64,000 nt of DNA from Delphinapterus leucas (taxonomy: Eukaryota > Chordata > Mammalia > Artiodactyla > Monodontidae). The notes beneath the pieces are model-generated. The model made no database searches. It was not told the origin of the DNA and worked only from the letters and a program-made list of their open reading frames with translations. Positions 23,707-36,279 of this stretch are shown here, piece by piece. A program made the position numbers and the translations under genes. The DNA lies in assembly GCF_002288925.2 (NCBI RefSeq), contig NW_022098076.1, forward strand, positions 90,799,933 through 90,863,932, given 5' to 3'. Every line of letters starts with the position of its first letter. Position 1 is the first letter of the stretch.

Positions 23707-26109
23707 TCGGAAGAGCTCGTAAGGATGATTCTCACATATTTTTAACTTTTGCTGTCACTGTGCGGAATACAGACGTAATAAGACTAACACTCTGGCTTAA
23801 GAGGCCATTTAGACCTGTAGTAAGATACACTCCATAAAGTGTGTGAAGTTACTGGATCAGCAGTGCACGAACGCAGAAGTAACGTTTCATTCACTCATTG
23901 GAATGGGGAGGAGAATAAAATAAAAAGAGATGGAATGATGGAGTCTGTGGTTAAAGGGACCCAGATCCCCTTTTCCTGATTTTGCCTCTCGTGTAACTTT
24001 AGAGGAGAATCAACGAAAGTTTGGCAAACGGTAGGCTTATTTTTTAATACAGTATAATAAATGGATTTATTTAGTCCGCCCTTCTCCTTGAACAGAAGCC
24101 ACCAAGAGTTCTGTCGGCCTGAGTGACAGCCCAGGCTCCCCACTTTAGGGTCTGCATCCTTGATGGGAAGGCAGGTGGTGGAGCACAGGCCGCGCTCTCA
24201 CCAGCGCCCGGGCCGAGCAGGTGTCTGGGGTGGAGCCCTGGCCATCAGCTTCCCTGCCCAGCTGTTGCCTCTCCCTGTTTTGGGGAAGACTGTGGGCTCT
24301 TCATGCTGCCTGGTACTTAGTGATGAGACAGTCGACAGTCAGACTGACATCCCCGGGCAGGAGGGACAGAGCGGATCAGTTTGGGGAAACACATGTCCTT
24401 TTCTGCACAGGGGAGCACCATTACTGAGAGTGGTCAGGTGCCGAGTGGTTGGTTTCTAGGCGCCTGAAGTGTTGAGGACCCTTCCGGATAGTTGGCACTT
24501 GTGGCCTCTTCTGTGGACCAGCAGTGGGCTGGGGGCGCGCAGGACAGGAAGGAGTCTCTGATGGAGACTGCACTTGCCCTGGGCGCATCTTTTAGTTTCT
24601 CGAGACGGTGGTGTTTTGTTTTCTTTTTTGTTTTGTTCTGTTAGTTCTTTTCCCCCTAAGGTGGATAGCTTCTCCCTGTTACTTTCCATTTATTTGTATT
24701 TTGCTCTCACCCTTTATTTTCTCCCACTGCATAGTTTCCATTAGGCACTGTAGCATCTCAGCTCAGAAAAATTTCAATTTCTTTATTTGGAAAAGGGGAC
24801 TAATTACACGTTTGGTACTTCCAGTGAGAAGTATATCAAGTCACAGCCTCTTCTGTATAGATTTTTTTTTATAGGTTATTCACAAATGGAGTGTTTAGAA
24901 TTTATAAGAAAATATAATTTGGAGAGTTCTACAGTTTTCAGTCCTTGGAATAGTGGGAACAGGGCAGAGTGTTTTGAGCAAGAAGTTAGGTAGAAGTGGG
25001 GTAAATTCATCCACATGAGGCGTAGGAGCCCCTCTGGGAGGGCAGCTTTCACAGACTTTCTTTTAGAGCCAGAGACTGTTTTACCAGCCCCTGCAAATGA
25101 GAGCATTAGAGGGAGGGCGTGTGGAGGTGGGGCAGTGGCCCAAGTTGCAGGTATTTCCACTGAATTCAATACACACTTTGTGCATTAAACCACTCACAGG
25201 GCACCAGGGTGGGTCCACAGGCCCTGCAGAAAGTGAGCCTGGCTCCGTAGCGAGCTGGGGATGCACACACGCTCGCTCGAGGGTCGGCGGGCGGTTGACA
25301 GTGTCCTGGGAACCCTCGTATTCTGAGCGGGGGCTACAGGGGGCCAGGCTCCAGCTCAGCCAGAGGAACCGGCTGAATCTTTCCTTGTTGGCGTTGCCTG
25401 ATGAAGTTCTTCTGGAAGAAGGAAAGCCGCTGCTAGAGGACAGTTTGAAGAACAGTGATCTCATAAATACATCCCTGATGACGGAAATCCTCAACGAATA
25501 TCCTGATGAATCAAGTAATTCAAGATAAATGTGGGTGAAAATGCCCATAAAGTCAGATCCGAAACTGTGAGCAGAGCAGGGGCTCCTTTCCTGGACACCT
25601 TGCTTTCCCGGGCGTCTCCCTCCTCGGGGCCCTTTGGGAGTGCCCGTCCTTTGTCTCCTGCCCTTTCTCCCTAAATGGTCCCTAGAGAAATGCAGTTAGT
25701 TGGGCAGGTCACAGTATTGTGTGCTACAGGGACAGTTAGGAGGCCGTTGAAGAAATGAGATGATAGCCAGAGGAAATCATTCAGCGTGATATGTCATTAA
25801 CTTACTTGCTATAAATATGATGGCTAAAATAAGGAGGGAGAGTGGAAAAGAGCCAATCCCATGAGTAAGACTCAGGTGTGGCTGACCCCGCCCACCTGGC
25901 CAGGTAACTGGGGAAGCGGAGCTCATTGTTCTTAGTTTTGCTGATGGTCAGGGTGCGCGAAGCCCAGGCTCCCTGAGTGAGTCGTGCACTGGGGGTGGGC
26001 GTGTGTCCCTCGGCCGCACCCTTTCCCTGGAGTTTTGCTTTTCAGAGTCCGGGTTCACATCCATTTCCTCGAAAATACACATGTATGTTTCACGTGTTAC
26101 CTATTTCTG

Positions 26110-26400
26110 TGTATTTACACGTTCGTGTTGTTCCGGTTAGGATAACACTTGTTTGTAAAAACACAGAAAACTGTTAACGAAGCCAATTAAAATCACCTGT
26201 GATCCCACCGCCTCGTGATCAACATTGTTATGTCCATCTAGTCAGTCTAGTCGTTCAATACTTTTAAAACAAAATTGGCATTTTATTCTATATCCTTGTT
26301 AATAACCTGCTTTAAAAAGACCTGGGAATAGTTTCTGCGTTAATTTCCACTGTGTCTTTATGGCTTCACATCATTCCTTTCTATGCTGGCATCTGCCAGC
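26110..26400 (+). repeat. Ancient L1 3' fragment
   Basis: Contains 'aaaatcacctgtgatcccac', 'caacattgttatgtccatct', 'aacaaaattggcattttatt', 'ttaataacctgctttaaaaa' and 'atggcttcacatcattcctt'. These follow the order of old mammalian L1 3' ends. Borders are approximate. Confidence 0.6.
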
Positions 26401-27109
26401 CTGGATTCAGCAACCCTGGAGACAGAAGGCTGGTCTGGAGACTCACCTTCTCTAGATCCTTTCCCTAAATATCTCGAGTGCCCCGCTCCTGCTCACAGCA
26501 TCTGAGGTTCTGACCATTAAATCAGGCACCATCAGCTGTGACGTTCCCAGCCCTGCCTGGGAGAGGTGCTTGCGGGGGGCGGGAGGGAGGTCCGGGTGGG
26601 CAGCTGCATCTCCCACTGCCTGTGTGCACGAGACATTAGCCTGTCAGGGCCCCCCTCCTGCATCTCTGATCACCAGTGAACTGTGGTTGCAAATGGGCCT
26701 CCGGGTAGGTAGACTGGAAGAAGAGAGTCTGTCTCTTTGGTGTGTAGATACCTCTTGGGAAATAAAGGAATCAATACCATTAAATACATTGGACAAAAAT
26801 TATACAGGACCAGGTAGGCTCATTTTATGGACCCCTTTCTTTCTGGCAAATGACCCAAACTAAGCCACATTTTATAAAGATCCATTCCTAAATCTCATGT
26901 ATTCATTTGTCCAAATACAAATCCTTCTAAAAAAAAGTTAAAAGCTTAAATTGAAGGACAAGTAGTCATTTCAGAATTTTATTAAAACTAATTAGAAAAG
27001 CTGGTGGATGTGGGGAAAAGGTATGCCTTTGGTGGACTTCCCTCATCAGTGTTAGGAAAATGGCGCTTGAAGTGACAGGTTCCAAAGCTGAGGAATCTCT
27101 GAGCCACAG

Positions 27110-27590
27110 CCTGAGATGGTGTGGTTGGCGGAAGAATATTCCCCCCGAAGATGTGCACGTACTAATCCCTGGAACCTGTGGGTATACCTTAAGAGGCAAA
27201 AAGGGTTTTACAGGTGTGGTTAAGTATCTTCAGATGGGGCTCATGGATGTTCTGGTTGGGCCCTGAAAGCAGTTGCATTTACCTTGTAAGGGGGAGGCAT
27301 GGATTTCAGTGCATGCGCAGGGGAGGTTACACATGAGGATGGAGCGGAGGGGGTTGAAGGCGGAGTGATGCAGCCACAAGCCAAGGAACGCCAGCGGCCA
27401 CCAGTAGCTGGGGAAGCAAGAAACAGGTTCTCCCTGGAGCCTCTGGAGAGAGCACAGCCCTGCCAGCACCTTGATTTCAGCCAAGCAATACAGATGTTGG
27501 ACTCTGGGCCTCCAGAACTGTGAGAGAACATGTTTCTGCCGATTCCAAGCCGTCTGTTCTGTGGGGATGTGCTAGGGCAGCCCTAGGAAG
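27110..27590 (+). repeat. Ancient interspersed repeat, family unresolved
   Basis: Recognisable modules in order: 'agaatattccccccgaagat', 'gtacctgtgg'-like text, 'gttaagtatcttcagatggg', 'ggagtgatgcagccacaagc', 'caaggaacgccagcggccac', 'ccctgccagcaccttgattt', 'ggcctccagaactgtgagag', 'gggcagccctaggaagc'. This is a well-known, widespread mammalian repeat body, but I cannot name the family with confidence. Confidence 0.7.
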
Positions 27591-29199
27591 CTCCTGCAGG
27601 CAGAAAGGGGCCGGGTGACTCGAGAAGGCAGGAGGAAAGCCCGTGTCTCAGCTGTGCCTGCCGTGGTGATGCAGGAGCCTGGGAAAGGGGCCTGAGGGAG
27701 CTGCCCAGGGCTCAGACGCCCACCGGACACGTGCACACCCGGAAGCAGAGGCACCACCAGAAGCCAGTGCACGCGACACGGCTTTCTGCAGCCAGGAGGG
27801 CGTGGGGCTCGTGAAGAGTGTGACAAGGACAGGAGTGGCTCTAAGTGGGGTTGAGGGCGAGAAGGCAGGACTCTGATGGGTGGAGCGGGTGACCGCGTGC
27901 TCGCCGGTGACCAGAGGCGGCAGAGAGCTCTGGTCTGCTGTCTGGTCTTCGCAGGGGAGTGATCCCAGCCTGCAGGGGCCCGAGCAGGCTCAGGCCGGGG
28001 CCAGGTGGTCAGACTGCTGGCGTTTTCCAGCAGTTCTGAAGGCCCCCGAGATCAGGGCTGCTTTACCTTAATTCTTGCTTCCCACTCCTTACCCCACTCC
28101 ACCCTTCCGTCTCTCACCGGCTCGCCAGTGACCTTCTTGCCTAAATCCAGTGGCCACTTTCAGTGCTCATCCCTCCCTCACCCGTCGACCTTTCCTTCTG
28201 TGACACCTGCCACCCCTCCTGGAGCAGCGACCCTCCCTCCACCTCTCCCCAGCCTCTTTCGTCCATGGAAAGTACTGAGACCCCGTCCTCGGCCACTGCA
28301 TCTTCTCTCTCTTCGGTCCACAGCCCAAATGCATTCCATTGATTCAACTGATACAGTTTATTCACAAGAAGCTGCATTGGTACTTCTGCCAGGCACCTGT
28401 GAGAAATGGTGCCGAGACCCACCATTGGCATTGGCCCCTGTTGACCTCCATCAGCGTTTATTGAGTGCAGCGTGTGTACATGAGCACGCTCCCTGCGTGA
28501 CGCTGGATTCTCGTCCGTCGCCTGGAGGTGCCACAGTAACCCCAGGTCCACGTGACCCTGACCTAGCCAGAAGCCACATGTTCAGCCTTAGCAGTGCCTA
28601 GCAGTTGGTATGTCCCAGCTAGCCTTTTCAGAACCGGAAAAGGCATGCTTAAAACCGTGCCGCTGATTTGGGAGTTTGTAGACGACTAGAAAAGTATTTG
28701 ATTGAGTCCAGGGTTCAGAATGTTTTCCTTTCTTAGCTTTATTACATTTTGCATTTTATGGTTCAGCAGCCCTTCTACCTGCTTCAAAATAAGTGTGATG
28801 GGCATTAAAGCGATTCGTCCAGGGTTTAGAAAACAAACCACAGAACTCCGGTGGAATTATTGAACTATTCTATTTAGAAGGTGGCTGAAGTAAATGGAAC
28901 ATCTAAAAGCCCAGATGTTTCTTACTATTTTGCTCATGATGAGACAGGCTTTGCCATAACTAATGACATGAGACACCGAGAAACTCCGATTTCTCTCGGC
29001 GAACTTCCTGCTTAATCCCGTAAAGACAGCTGTATTGAATCGCTACCCGCCGATAGGCTTGGGAATTCAACAGGTAGTGAATTATAATCTCAGATGTTCC
29101 TGAGTCAATTACCAAGAAACCATCGCCCCTGGGTGGCCCGGGGATGGATGCTGGGCTGGACCACAGAACACTGGGCTCCATCTTCATCTTCCCGCCCCA

Positions 29200-29300
29200 T
29201 ACGGGACAGTTCAGCATCTCACTTCCTCAGCTTACCCACCTGTGGAGTGGGGACATTATTCCCATTATTGCTTCCCTGTAGGGGGCGACCAAAATAACTG
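29200..29300 (+). repeat. MIR SINE fragment
   Basis: 'cacttcctcagcttacccac', 'tgtggagtggggacattatt' and 'cccattattgcttccctgta' follow the MIR 'cctcagtttcctcatctgtaaaatgggg' section. The segment CCTGTAGGGGGCGAC (29275-29289) resembles a CTCF core with two mismatches. Confidence 0.55.
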
Positions 29301-30184
29301 AAATGTATCTGTGGCTAGCTCGGGAAGATTTTGAAAAAGAATACCTAACGAAGAAGTAGCGAAAGGCCTCCCAGAGATGCGAGCTGGTCCCTCTCTGCCC
29401 TCAGGGAGGTCTCAGAGCCCTTCTGGGGTTGGCGCTTGTGCCTCACCCGTCCAGGCAAGGTGTTGAGACGGCTCTGTCCAGTTCCACCTGGATGTAGGCC
29501 AAAATGCACTGAGTCTCCTGTAACAACCTCTCCCCCTATGTGTTTTGGACGCAGATTAACTCACCATAAATTTTAGTTCTTTTAAATAACACCGACTCAT
29601 TCATTAAAGAACGGTTCTTGAGGACCTGTTAAGTGAATTGCTCGGTTAGTCACATTCTCCCCTATTAAAGGGGTGCGGTGGCAGGGGGAGGGGCGTCTCT
29701 CTGGGTAACCACAGTGTATCTACTAATTAACTGAGTCCCCCTGGTTGCCTTTCTTGTCCTCACACCTAAAAAAATGAATTCCTTCTTGAAAATATTACCA
29801 AAATTCACTGAAGAGTTTTTTTCTTTCTGCTTAAGATGACTATCCCTTTATCCCACCTGCTGGTCATTTCCACGAATCTCTTTTTTTCTAGGATCCTTAG
29901 CAAAAATAGCATCAAGAGATAGTACGTAGTCACTAGTTACTACTTGAACAAAAGCTAAATTTCTTAGTCTTGCCCGTTCTGATATATTCTGCAATTAAAC
30001 ATCCAAACCTTTGAGCTTCTTTGTATTAAGTTTTGAAAAGAAAATTCAATTAATAGATACCTTTTGTCAGGATGTTACAGACATCCCCCGCCCCTGAATG
30101 TGGCATATGTCTAATTAAGAACCCATGGCTGGAAAATCCACAAAACAACACCATATCCACCACTGTTTTTAAGGATCCTTAGTA

Positions 30185-30300
30185 CTGTTACCTCCTTCTT
30201 TGGATGAGGAGACAGGTGTCTGCAGACGGAGGGCCTGTAACTGAAGCGTAAATGGTACGGCTGAGACGTGGACGCACGTCTCTCCTGTTTTCAGAAACGA
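30185..30300 (-). repeat. Possible MIR fragment
   Basis: 'ctttggatgaggagacaggt' and 'agggcctgtaactgaagcgt' resemble the antisense MIR core. Weak match. Confidence 0.3.
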
Positions 30301-30479
30301 CAGTGTCTGTAGGACCTCGTGCTCCCCTCAAGACATCGCCTCAAAACTCTCCCACATCAGCGTGGATTTGGGCATGACGAGTAGGCGATGGGAAAATGCG
30401 AATAAAAAATCACAACCTTCGTGTGTACAGCCTAAAAAATTGCTGATCGTAAAGCGAGCAGTGATTGAGAAATGTAGCA

Positions 30480-30720
30480 TTTAAAATGGCAATAACGCCA
30501 GGGCTGGAAGTGGAGCCCGGTGTAAATGCAGTAATTAAAATAGTTGTCAGGTGGCTCCCAATTACCTTTGCTCCAGCAAGCTGCCTTTATCTTCATGGCT
30601 GTGCTCGAGTTCCAATCAGAGCTTTCAAATGAACTTATTTTGGTATTTTCGGTGAAGTCTCAGAAAACAGATGGTTCTAAAGTAATTACCGTTTTTCATC
30701 TTGGGAAAGAGAAGATGAGA
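30480..30720. promoter_or_regulatory. Enhancer-like block (candidate conserved element)
   Basis: Repeat-free, with GCAGTAATTAAAATAG near 30527, CCAATTACCTTTGC near 30557 and AAAGTAATTACCG near 30677. This homeobox-core density and lack of repeats resembles conserved non-coding elements. It happens to lie in an open 73-codon frame that shows no protein-family resemblance. Confidence 0.35.
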
Positions 30721-31959
30721 GAGATGCGTGGGCAGCGGGAGGGAAACCCTAATGAGATGCTCTGAATCATGGGCTGGGCCATTCACCCCTCCATTCGCTC
30801 AGGTGCCCTGGGCTTGTCCCTGGGCCACAAAAACAAGGCCACCTGCACCTTGATAAGGGTACAGTTCAAATGTACGCGTCAGTAGGGAAGATTTAGAACT
30901 TCCTTCTGAGATTCGAATTCGATTTTTCCTGGAAAGGATTCCCTTCCTGTCAATTCTGGGAACAGTCGAGGGGAAGTTCAAGTAGTTGTGATAAAAATAA
31001 GACGGCGGGTGTAATGCAGTGCTGGACAGAGCATTGGAGGCTGTGTGGTCGGCCAGCAGCCTCGTGGGGCAAAGGAAGAGGGTCAGAGCGCGGTGTGGGA
31101 GCCCCAGGCCATGCCCGGTGTCCGCGCACGGACCAGTGATGACAGAGATGGACCAGCTCCCAAACTGTAGTCGGCCACCGTTGGGCACCAGGTAGTGGGG
31201 AGGGTCGCCCTCAGTGGGAGAAGATTTGCATTGACGTCGTCTTCATTTGAGCCCCGATGGCTGAAGTAACTTCCTTGAGCGCATTTTAAACCAGCAGAGA
31301 TCACATTTTACCAGGAGAAAAATCAAAGCTGTTCCCCACAGTCGTGGATGTAACGGCATTCTTCCCATTGAAACAAGAGCAGCATCTTCGGGGCGAGTCT
31401 GCATGGAAGCGTAATGGACCTGTGTTTTCCTCCGTCAGCAGCCTGGGTTCTCCATCAGCCGGGAGGTCAGTGCTTACGGGTCTGTGAGGCTGAGAAGTGT
31501 CACAGTCCTTCCCCCGAGACAAGGGCTCGCCCAGCGCGTTCCTACTCACGCTCTAACTTGCTGCCCGTACTTTGTTGTTCTCAGTTTGCTCTGGGCTCTT
31601 GGGGCGGCGGGGAGAGCCTTTACTTTGTCTTAAGTTCTAAGTCCATGAAATTAATCAAGCAGTTAGTCTCCTGGAAGTATTTCAGAGACAGAAAAATGTT
31701 GGAAACGAGTTTTAGGAATTTGTGACGCGTTTTTCAAGGAACCAGGTAACGTGAAGGCAGCCTACTGGCTCCTTTAAGCTTGTACATTTCCCCACGCCTG
31801 GGACCACCCTGTGCATCTGCTGACTTCTGTCCGCGAATGGTTCTACAGTGTTTTCTGTTTCATAGGGAAGCGTAGACACAGGGCATCGTACAGCTGAGGA
31901 GACTGTGCTTTGTTTTGTTTTGTTCTGAACACATACTAGAGGTGAGACCCTCTTTGGAA

Positions 31960-32075
31960 ATGATTTTACCTTAAGTTCTTCGAGGGCAGGAAGCGGATCT
32001 GAGTCAACACGGTGGTCACGGTGTCCAGCGTACGGTAACTTCCCGTAATTGTGGTTGAATGACTAAGGGGGGCTG
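31960..32075 (+). repeat. L2 LINE 3' end
   Basis: 'ttaagttcttcgagggcagg', then 'acggtgtccagcg' and 'gtggttgaatgactaagg' follow the L2 3' terminus (ctccttgagggcagg..., ccagcgcc, gttgaatgaatgaa). Confidence 0.65.
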
Positions 32076-32214
32076 GTTGTGCACGCCAGGCGGGCATGGC
32101 CTTGCGTCCAGCCCTCCGGCCTCTCCCCGTCGCCCTCTCGGAGGTCCCGCCGCCACCCATGCCGATGGTCAGCATCCTTTCTGAAGCCAGACAGTGAGCC
32201 TGCTCTCAGCCTCT

Positions 32215-32330
32215 GTGTTGCACTGTCTTCCATGCCCTTGCCTAGAATGGAGCTCAGGCATGATTCTTTTCTGCTCAGGAGCCTTTGATGGCTCCCTGGC
32301 GACCACCATGGAGGTTTCCAAACTTGGTTG
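32215..32330 (+). repeat. L2 LINE fragment
   Basis: 'aggagcctttgatggctccc' followed by 'ggtttccaaacttggttgtg' parallels the L2 segment 'ttcaatggctccccattgcc...aaagtccaaactcc'. Moderate divergence. Confidence 0.45.
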
Positions 32331-33148
32331 TGGCTGTGAGCCCCTCTCGGGAGGCGTTTCCCAACCTGAAGGCCAGCGGGCAGGGTGGATGGCGGCCCAG
32401 ATCCCCGACTGCTTGCCCAGCATCTCCTGCCGCTAACCTGCATTCACTCAGGCAGCAGCTCCTTGTGGGTTATGAAGGGCCCCCCGTGTGCCTCCCCACA
32501 GCCGCCCCCCCCAGGTGGGAGTTCGGCAGGAGTGAGAAGCAGAGGACCCTCCCTCGGGGCTGACAGACACCTGCCTCCTGTCCCGTCCCTCCCTTTGCAC
32601 ACCTGTGGCCCAGGTGCGCTGAGCTGCCACGCCCTTGCCCTGGCCTGGGATGCCCTCCACTGAGCAGAGTCCTCTGGTCCCTCAGACGTGGGCACCCAGC
32701 TCGCAGCCCCTCTCCTCGCCCCCCTCTCTGCCTTCTGCCCCGAGCAGGGAGCAGTGTCAGAGCAGGAGGGGATGCGGCTCTGCTTGTCTCTGCGCCCATT
32801 TGCCGAGCCCGGGCCCCAGCCTAGGTGAGCTCTCGGCTCACCTGTGTGAGCCTGTGGGTGTCACATATCCTATGGGTGTCTGCTCGCTGGGGAGGACGGG
32901 CTGGATCCTGCAGAGAAACGAGGAAGTCAAGACAGAAGTGATTCACTGGGCTCTTCCGAGCTGGAGGGATGAAATGAGCAGAAGTGGGACAAACGTGAGA
33001 AAACTGCGGTGCTGAAGAGTTCTATCCCTCTGTCCCGTTGTCTGTTTTTCTCTTTGTCTTAGAGACAAATGGGAGCTCCCTCTGTCCACCTGCAGCCTCC
33101 CCGGTGCCCTGGTTGGTTGAGCTCTTTGCCCTCTGTTAGTGCAAAGGA

Positions 33149-33195
33149 TGATGCCCCTGCCCCTGCCCCTGCCCCCGCCCCCACCCCCACCTGCA
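33149..33195. repeat. C-rich hexamer-type tandem repeat
   Basis: Consecutive cccctg units decay into cccccg and cccccac. The minus strand has at least four runs of four or more G separated by one to three bases, so it can form a G-quadruplex. Confidence 0.8.
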
Positions 33196-33839
33196 GGCGC
33201 GTCTCATCCCCCTGATCCTGGGGACTGGTGTTCTTCAGCAAGTCATCTGAGCGTCCCCAAGCCCCCTGCACATGGGCGCAGACTCACGCTCTCCTGTGGG
33301 TCTCCAACGGCTGTGTGGGAAAATGTCCTTGCTTCAGGAAGGAACGTGTTCTAAGTATTTAGGGCTGAAGGGAAAGGATAATCTGCTACTTAATTGGTTC
33401 AGTTAATAAGCACAGAAGTAAGGCAAGTAGAGTAAAATGTTTGCATTTGTTGCATGTAGGCAGTGGGTTTACAAGGTGTTTATTGTATACTTTTCAGTAT
33501 GCTTCCGCATGAACATGTGCTTAATAAAATGGATTTTTTTTTTGCTGTGGGCTGGGGGCTCGTTCTGTGATGCTCCTGGCTCTGTCCTGGCCTTGTTTTT
33601 CCTCCTCGCCCTGTCCCCTCTGACCTAAGATCTCTGCTTGCTTAAGCAGAGTTCAGCTCTCTGCCAGTGGAGAGCCCTTCTCTGAGAGCTGTCCCCGTCA
33701 GCTGTCTATGGGACTGCTCCTCTTGGGTACGGAGGGGCACGCAGGCTCCGCACCTGCTCCTTTGATCCTGGAGTCCCAACACATCTATCCTGTTACTGGG
33801 ACTGGACAGCTGGGGCCATTCTGATCCCCCTCTCTGCTT

Positions 33840-34465
33840 TCCTTTCTACGTGCGCTTCACCACGTTCTGTTGGTGTAACTGGCTGGCTCTCTGGTCACTT
33901 ACCTTGTGTGGTCACCACCAGCAGTGCCCTGGCCCAAGCCACTGCCCTTCCCACTGGGCCCCTCTCTGCACTTTTCCACTTTGTAGGCGTCCCCCCTTTC
34001 CCCCTCCAGTCCTTCTGCCAGGGCTTTTTAAATTCAGCTCTTATCAGACAGCACCTCCTAATGCCTTTCCGAGACTCCCCCAGCCTGTGAGTCCTGTGTC
34101 CCCCTTGCCCCCTGCACCCTCCTCCTACCTGCCCCATGCTCCTGTCTCTTCCACCAGATGCCCTCCTTGCTTCTTCGTCCTCAGAGTCCCTCTCTCCTCC
34201 CAAGTTCAGTCTTCAGATCGGAACCCTGAAGTCAGGAGGCTGCCTCTCTGCTGTCCCCGTACCTGGAGCAAGGTGCCAGGTCTCTCAGTTAGCAGATGAC
34301 AGCAGTCTGCTGTGAGTCAGTCATGGTCCAATGATCAGGTCAGGTCCTGACAAAGAATAAGGGCTCCGCAGGCTCAGTGGTGATGGTCTGTCTGACGGCC
34401 GTTCTCCTCACCTGGACTGTGAACTCCCAAGAGAGCAGAGGCGGCGCCCAGACCAGTCAGTGTCC
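33840..34465 (+). repeat. L2 LINE fragments, degraded
   Basis: The C-rich 'gcacctcctaatgcctttcc' region and, at 34400-34465, 'ctggactgtgaactcccaag' plus 'agagcagaggcggcgcc' match L2 3' modules (tagactgtaagctccttgag, ggcagggacc). Borders and continuity are uncertain. Confidence 0.45.
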
Positions 34466-34559
34466 CAGCTGCTCTTCAACGTCACCCACACCCTGTGGTC
34501 CCTCTGCACGAGGCTGGCACGTTTCCTGTGCTTCCTGTTCATCAGATGACCTGTTTCTC

Positions 34560-34690
34560 AAACCCCCCCTCCCATGAGGCGTATACAGAGACGGAAGCAG
34601 GCACAGCACGGCCAGGTCACCTGCCGGGGATCTGGGTCATCAGTTGCAGAGCTGAGGTGGGAGCCCAGGCAGTCTAGCTCTGTCACCCAC
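34560..34690 (-). repeat. MIR SINE
   Basis: 'tgaggcgtatacagagacgg', 'cacggccaggtcacctgccg', 'gttgcagagctgaggtggga' and 'gcccaggcagtctagctctg' follow the antisense MIR order, with box B region and head. Confidence 0.55.
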
Positions 34691-35174
34691 ACTCCTCCCT
34701 GTTGCACTTACGGCCTTTGTAATTTGATCGATAAATATGTACCAGCAACCTCAATGGAGTCATCAGCTAAAGGAGCAAAGAATCCTCAGGAACTTGAGAA
34801 ATCCTGATTAGAGGACTTGAAAAAGGAAATCCTAATAGAAGCATTGACGAGTTGTTTTTTCTTTTAAATAACAGTTTTACTGAGATACCTTTCAAAACCG
34901 TCAACGTTACCTGTTTATTTTTGATTTTGAGGTTTGGGCTTTTTGCTTCAAGCCTTAGATGTTTGTCACCTGAGAGCAATTTGTGACTAATGGCGTCTAC
35001 TTGCCGTACCCTATGAAGTATTTCTCATCACAGTTTATTCTCCGGAAGCTCTTTTAATAGCGTATTTGGGTGCCCTAGAATATGTCAGAACCCAGCCGTT
35101 CCTGAGATGCTCAGAAATATTTTCAGCCCCAGAGCCCAAGCCGCTCTGGAAGGTCGGGTCAATGACAGCAGGGG

Positions 35175-35188
35175 CCGCTAGATGGCAG
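35175..35188 (+). promoter_or_regulatory. Strong CTCF-like motif
   Basis: CCGCTAGATGGCAG matches the commonest vertebrate CTCF core variant (CCGCNAGATGGCAG) at every position, and is followed by tactgcc. It lies in repeat-free intron, which favours an ancient rather than SINE-borne site. Confidence 0.55.
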
Positions 35189-36279
35189 TACTGCCACGGC
35201 CAGAGCCGCCTGTCCGTGGTTTCCTTCAGGGGAGATAATCAACCTCTGCGCTTTGCAGACTGAAGGTGGTGAGTTAATGTGCCCCATCCATTTTAATTTG
35301 AAAGATACAATTAATTAAATTAGGCATAAAGTGGATGTGATGGGAAACTGGAAGCTCACGGCCGAAGCACGGTCAGCTCCTGACACAGCGCAGCCCAAGT
35401 TTCCGAGTCCTTGTGCAGCTTTGTGACACCAGTGGGCGAAATCGCCACCAGGTCCACCGAGTGGACACAGTTTATAAAGTTTGCACCTGGTGGAACAATA
35501 CTTAGCCTGAATTTTTGTTAAGGGACTGGACCGCATAGTTTCACTAGAGGACATCTGATAAAACTATTCACGTGAGGCTCAGAATATTGGCATCAACATG
35601 TCCACCCCAAAAGTTACCTGAAAAAGAAGGTGGCGAGTCCTCTGGAGGGGCTGCCGCCCCACCCCGGGCCTGCCACCTCTCTTGATATAGTTGTGCCCAC
35701 TTTTATTTCAAGAAGAGGGTTGATTTTTTTTTTTTTTTTTTACAGCTTTAAAAATAAGTTGAAGAATTTAGGTCTGGAAAAATTAAGAGCTACAGGTAAC
35801 CACGCAAGATATTATTGGCAGATGCAGCAAAAAATATATTTCCACAGAAAATTGGATTTTGCGCATAAAGCTTAGTAATACTAATAAAGACAGGTCATTA
35901 CCAATTTTAAGCCAAACAAACTCAAAGAGAGGTGGTGTCAGTGTGAATCTCGGTAGTTTTCTGTTTTTTTTGGAGAAGTGTAAATCAGCTTCGTTGTAGC
36001 GGGCGCACGACGGATTTGCTGCAGTCATTCCTGCCCCTCCTGACCGTGGGTAGAGTCGCTGGTGCCGAGTGATTTACAGTCTGGTGGCAAGGTATGTTTA
36101 TATTTAAGCTGTGCCAAGGTGTAGCTAATGAGAAAGATAAGAAATTTATAGTCCTCGGTGATTGATAGGATTACTGCCTTGGCATTAATTGAAAGCTGAG
36201 GGATCACAGCTGTGGGTTTAAATGCGGGGTGGGGGGGAAATCACTTCAAGTAAAGGGAAACTTTCTGATTTGCTTCTGA

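Noticed and set aside
33139..33195. Repeated Pro-rich units as a coding repeat
   Set aside because: The cccctg array decays without frame preservation and has no supporting exon signals.
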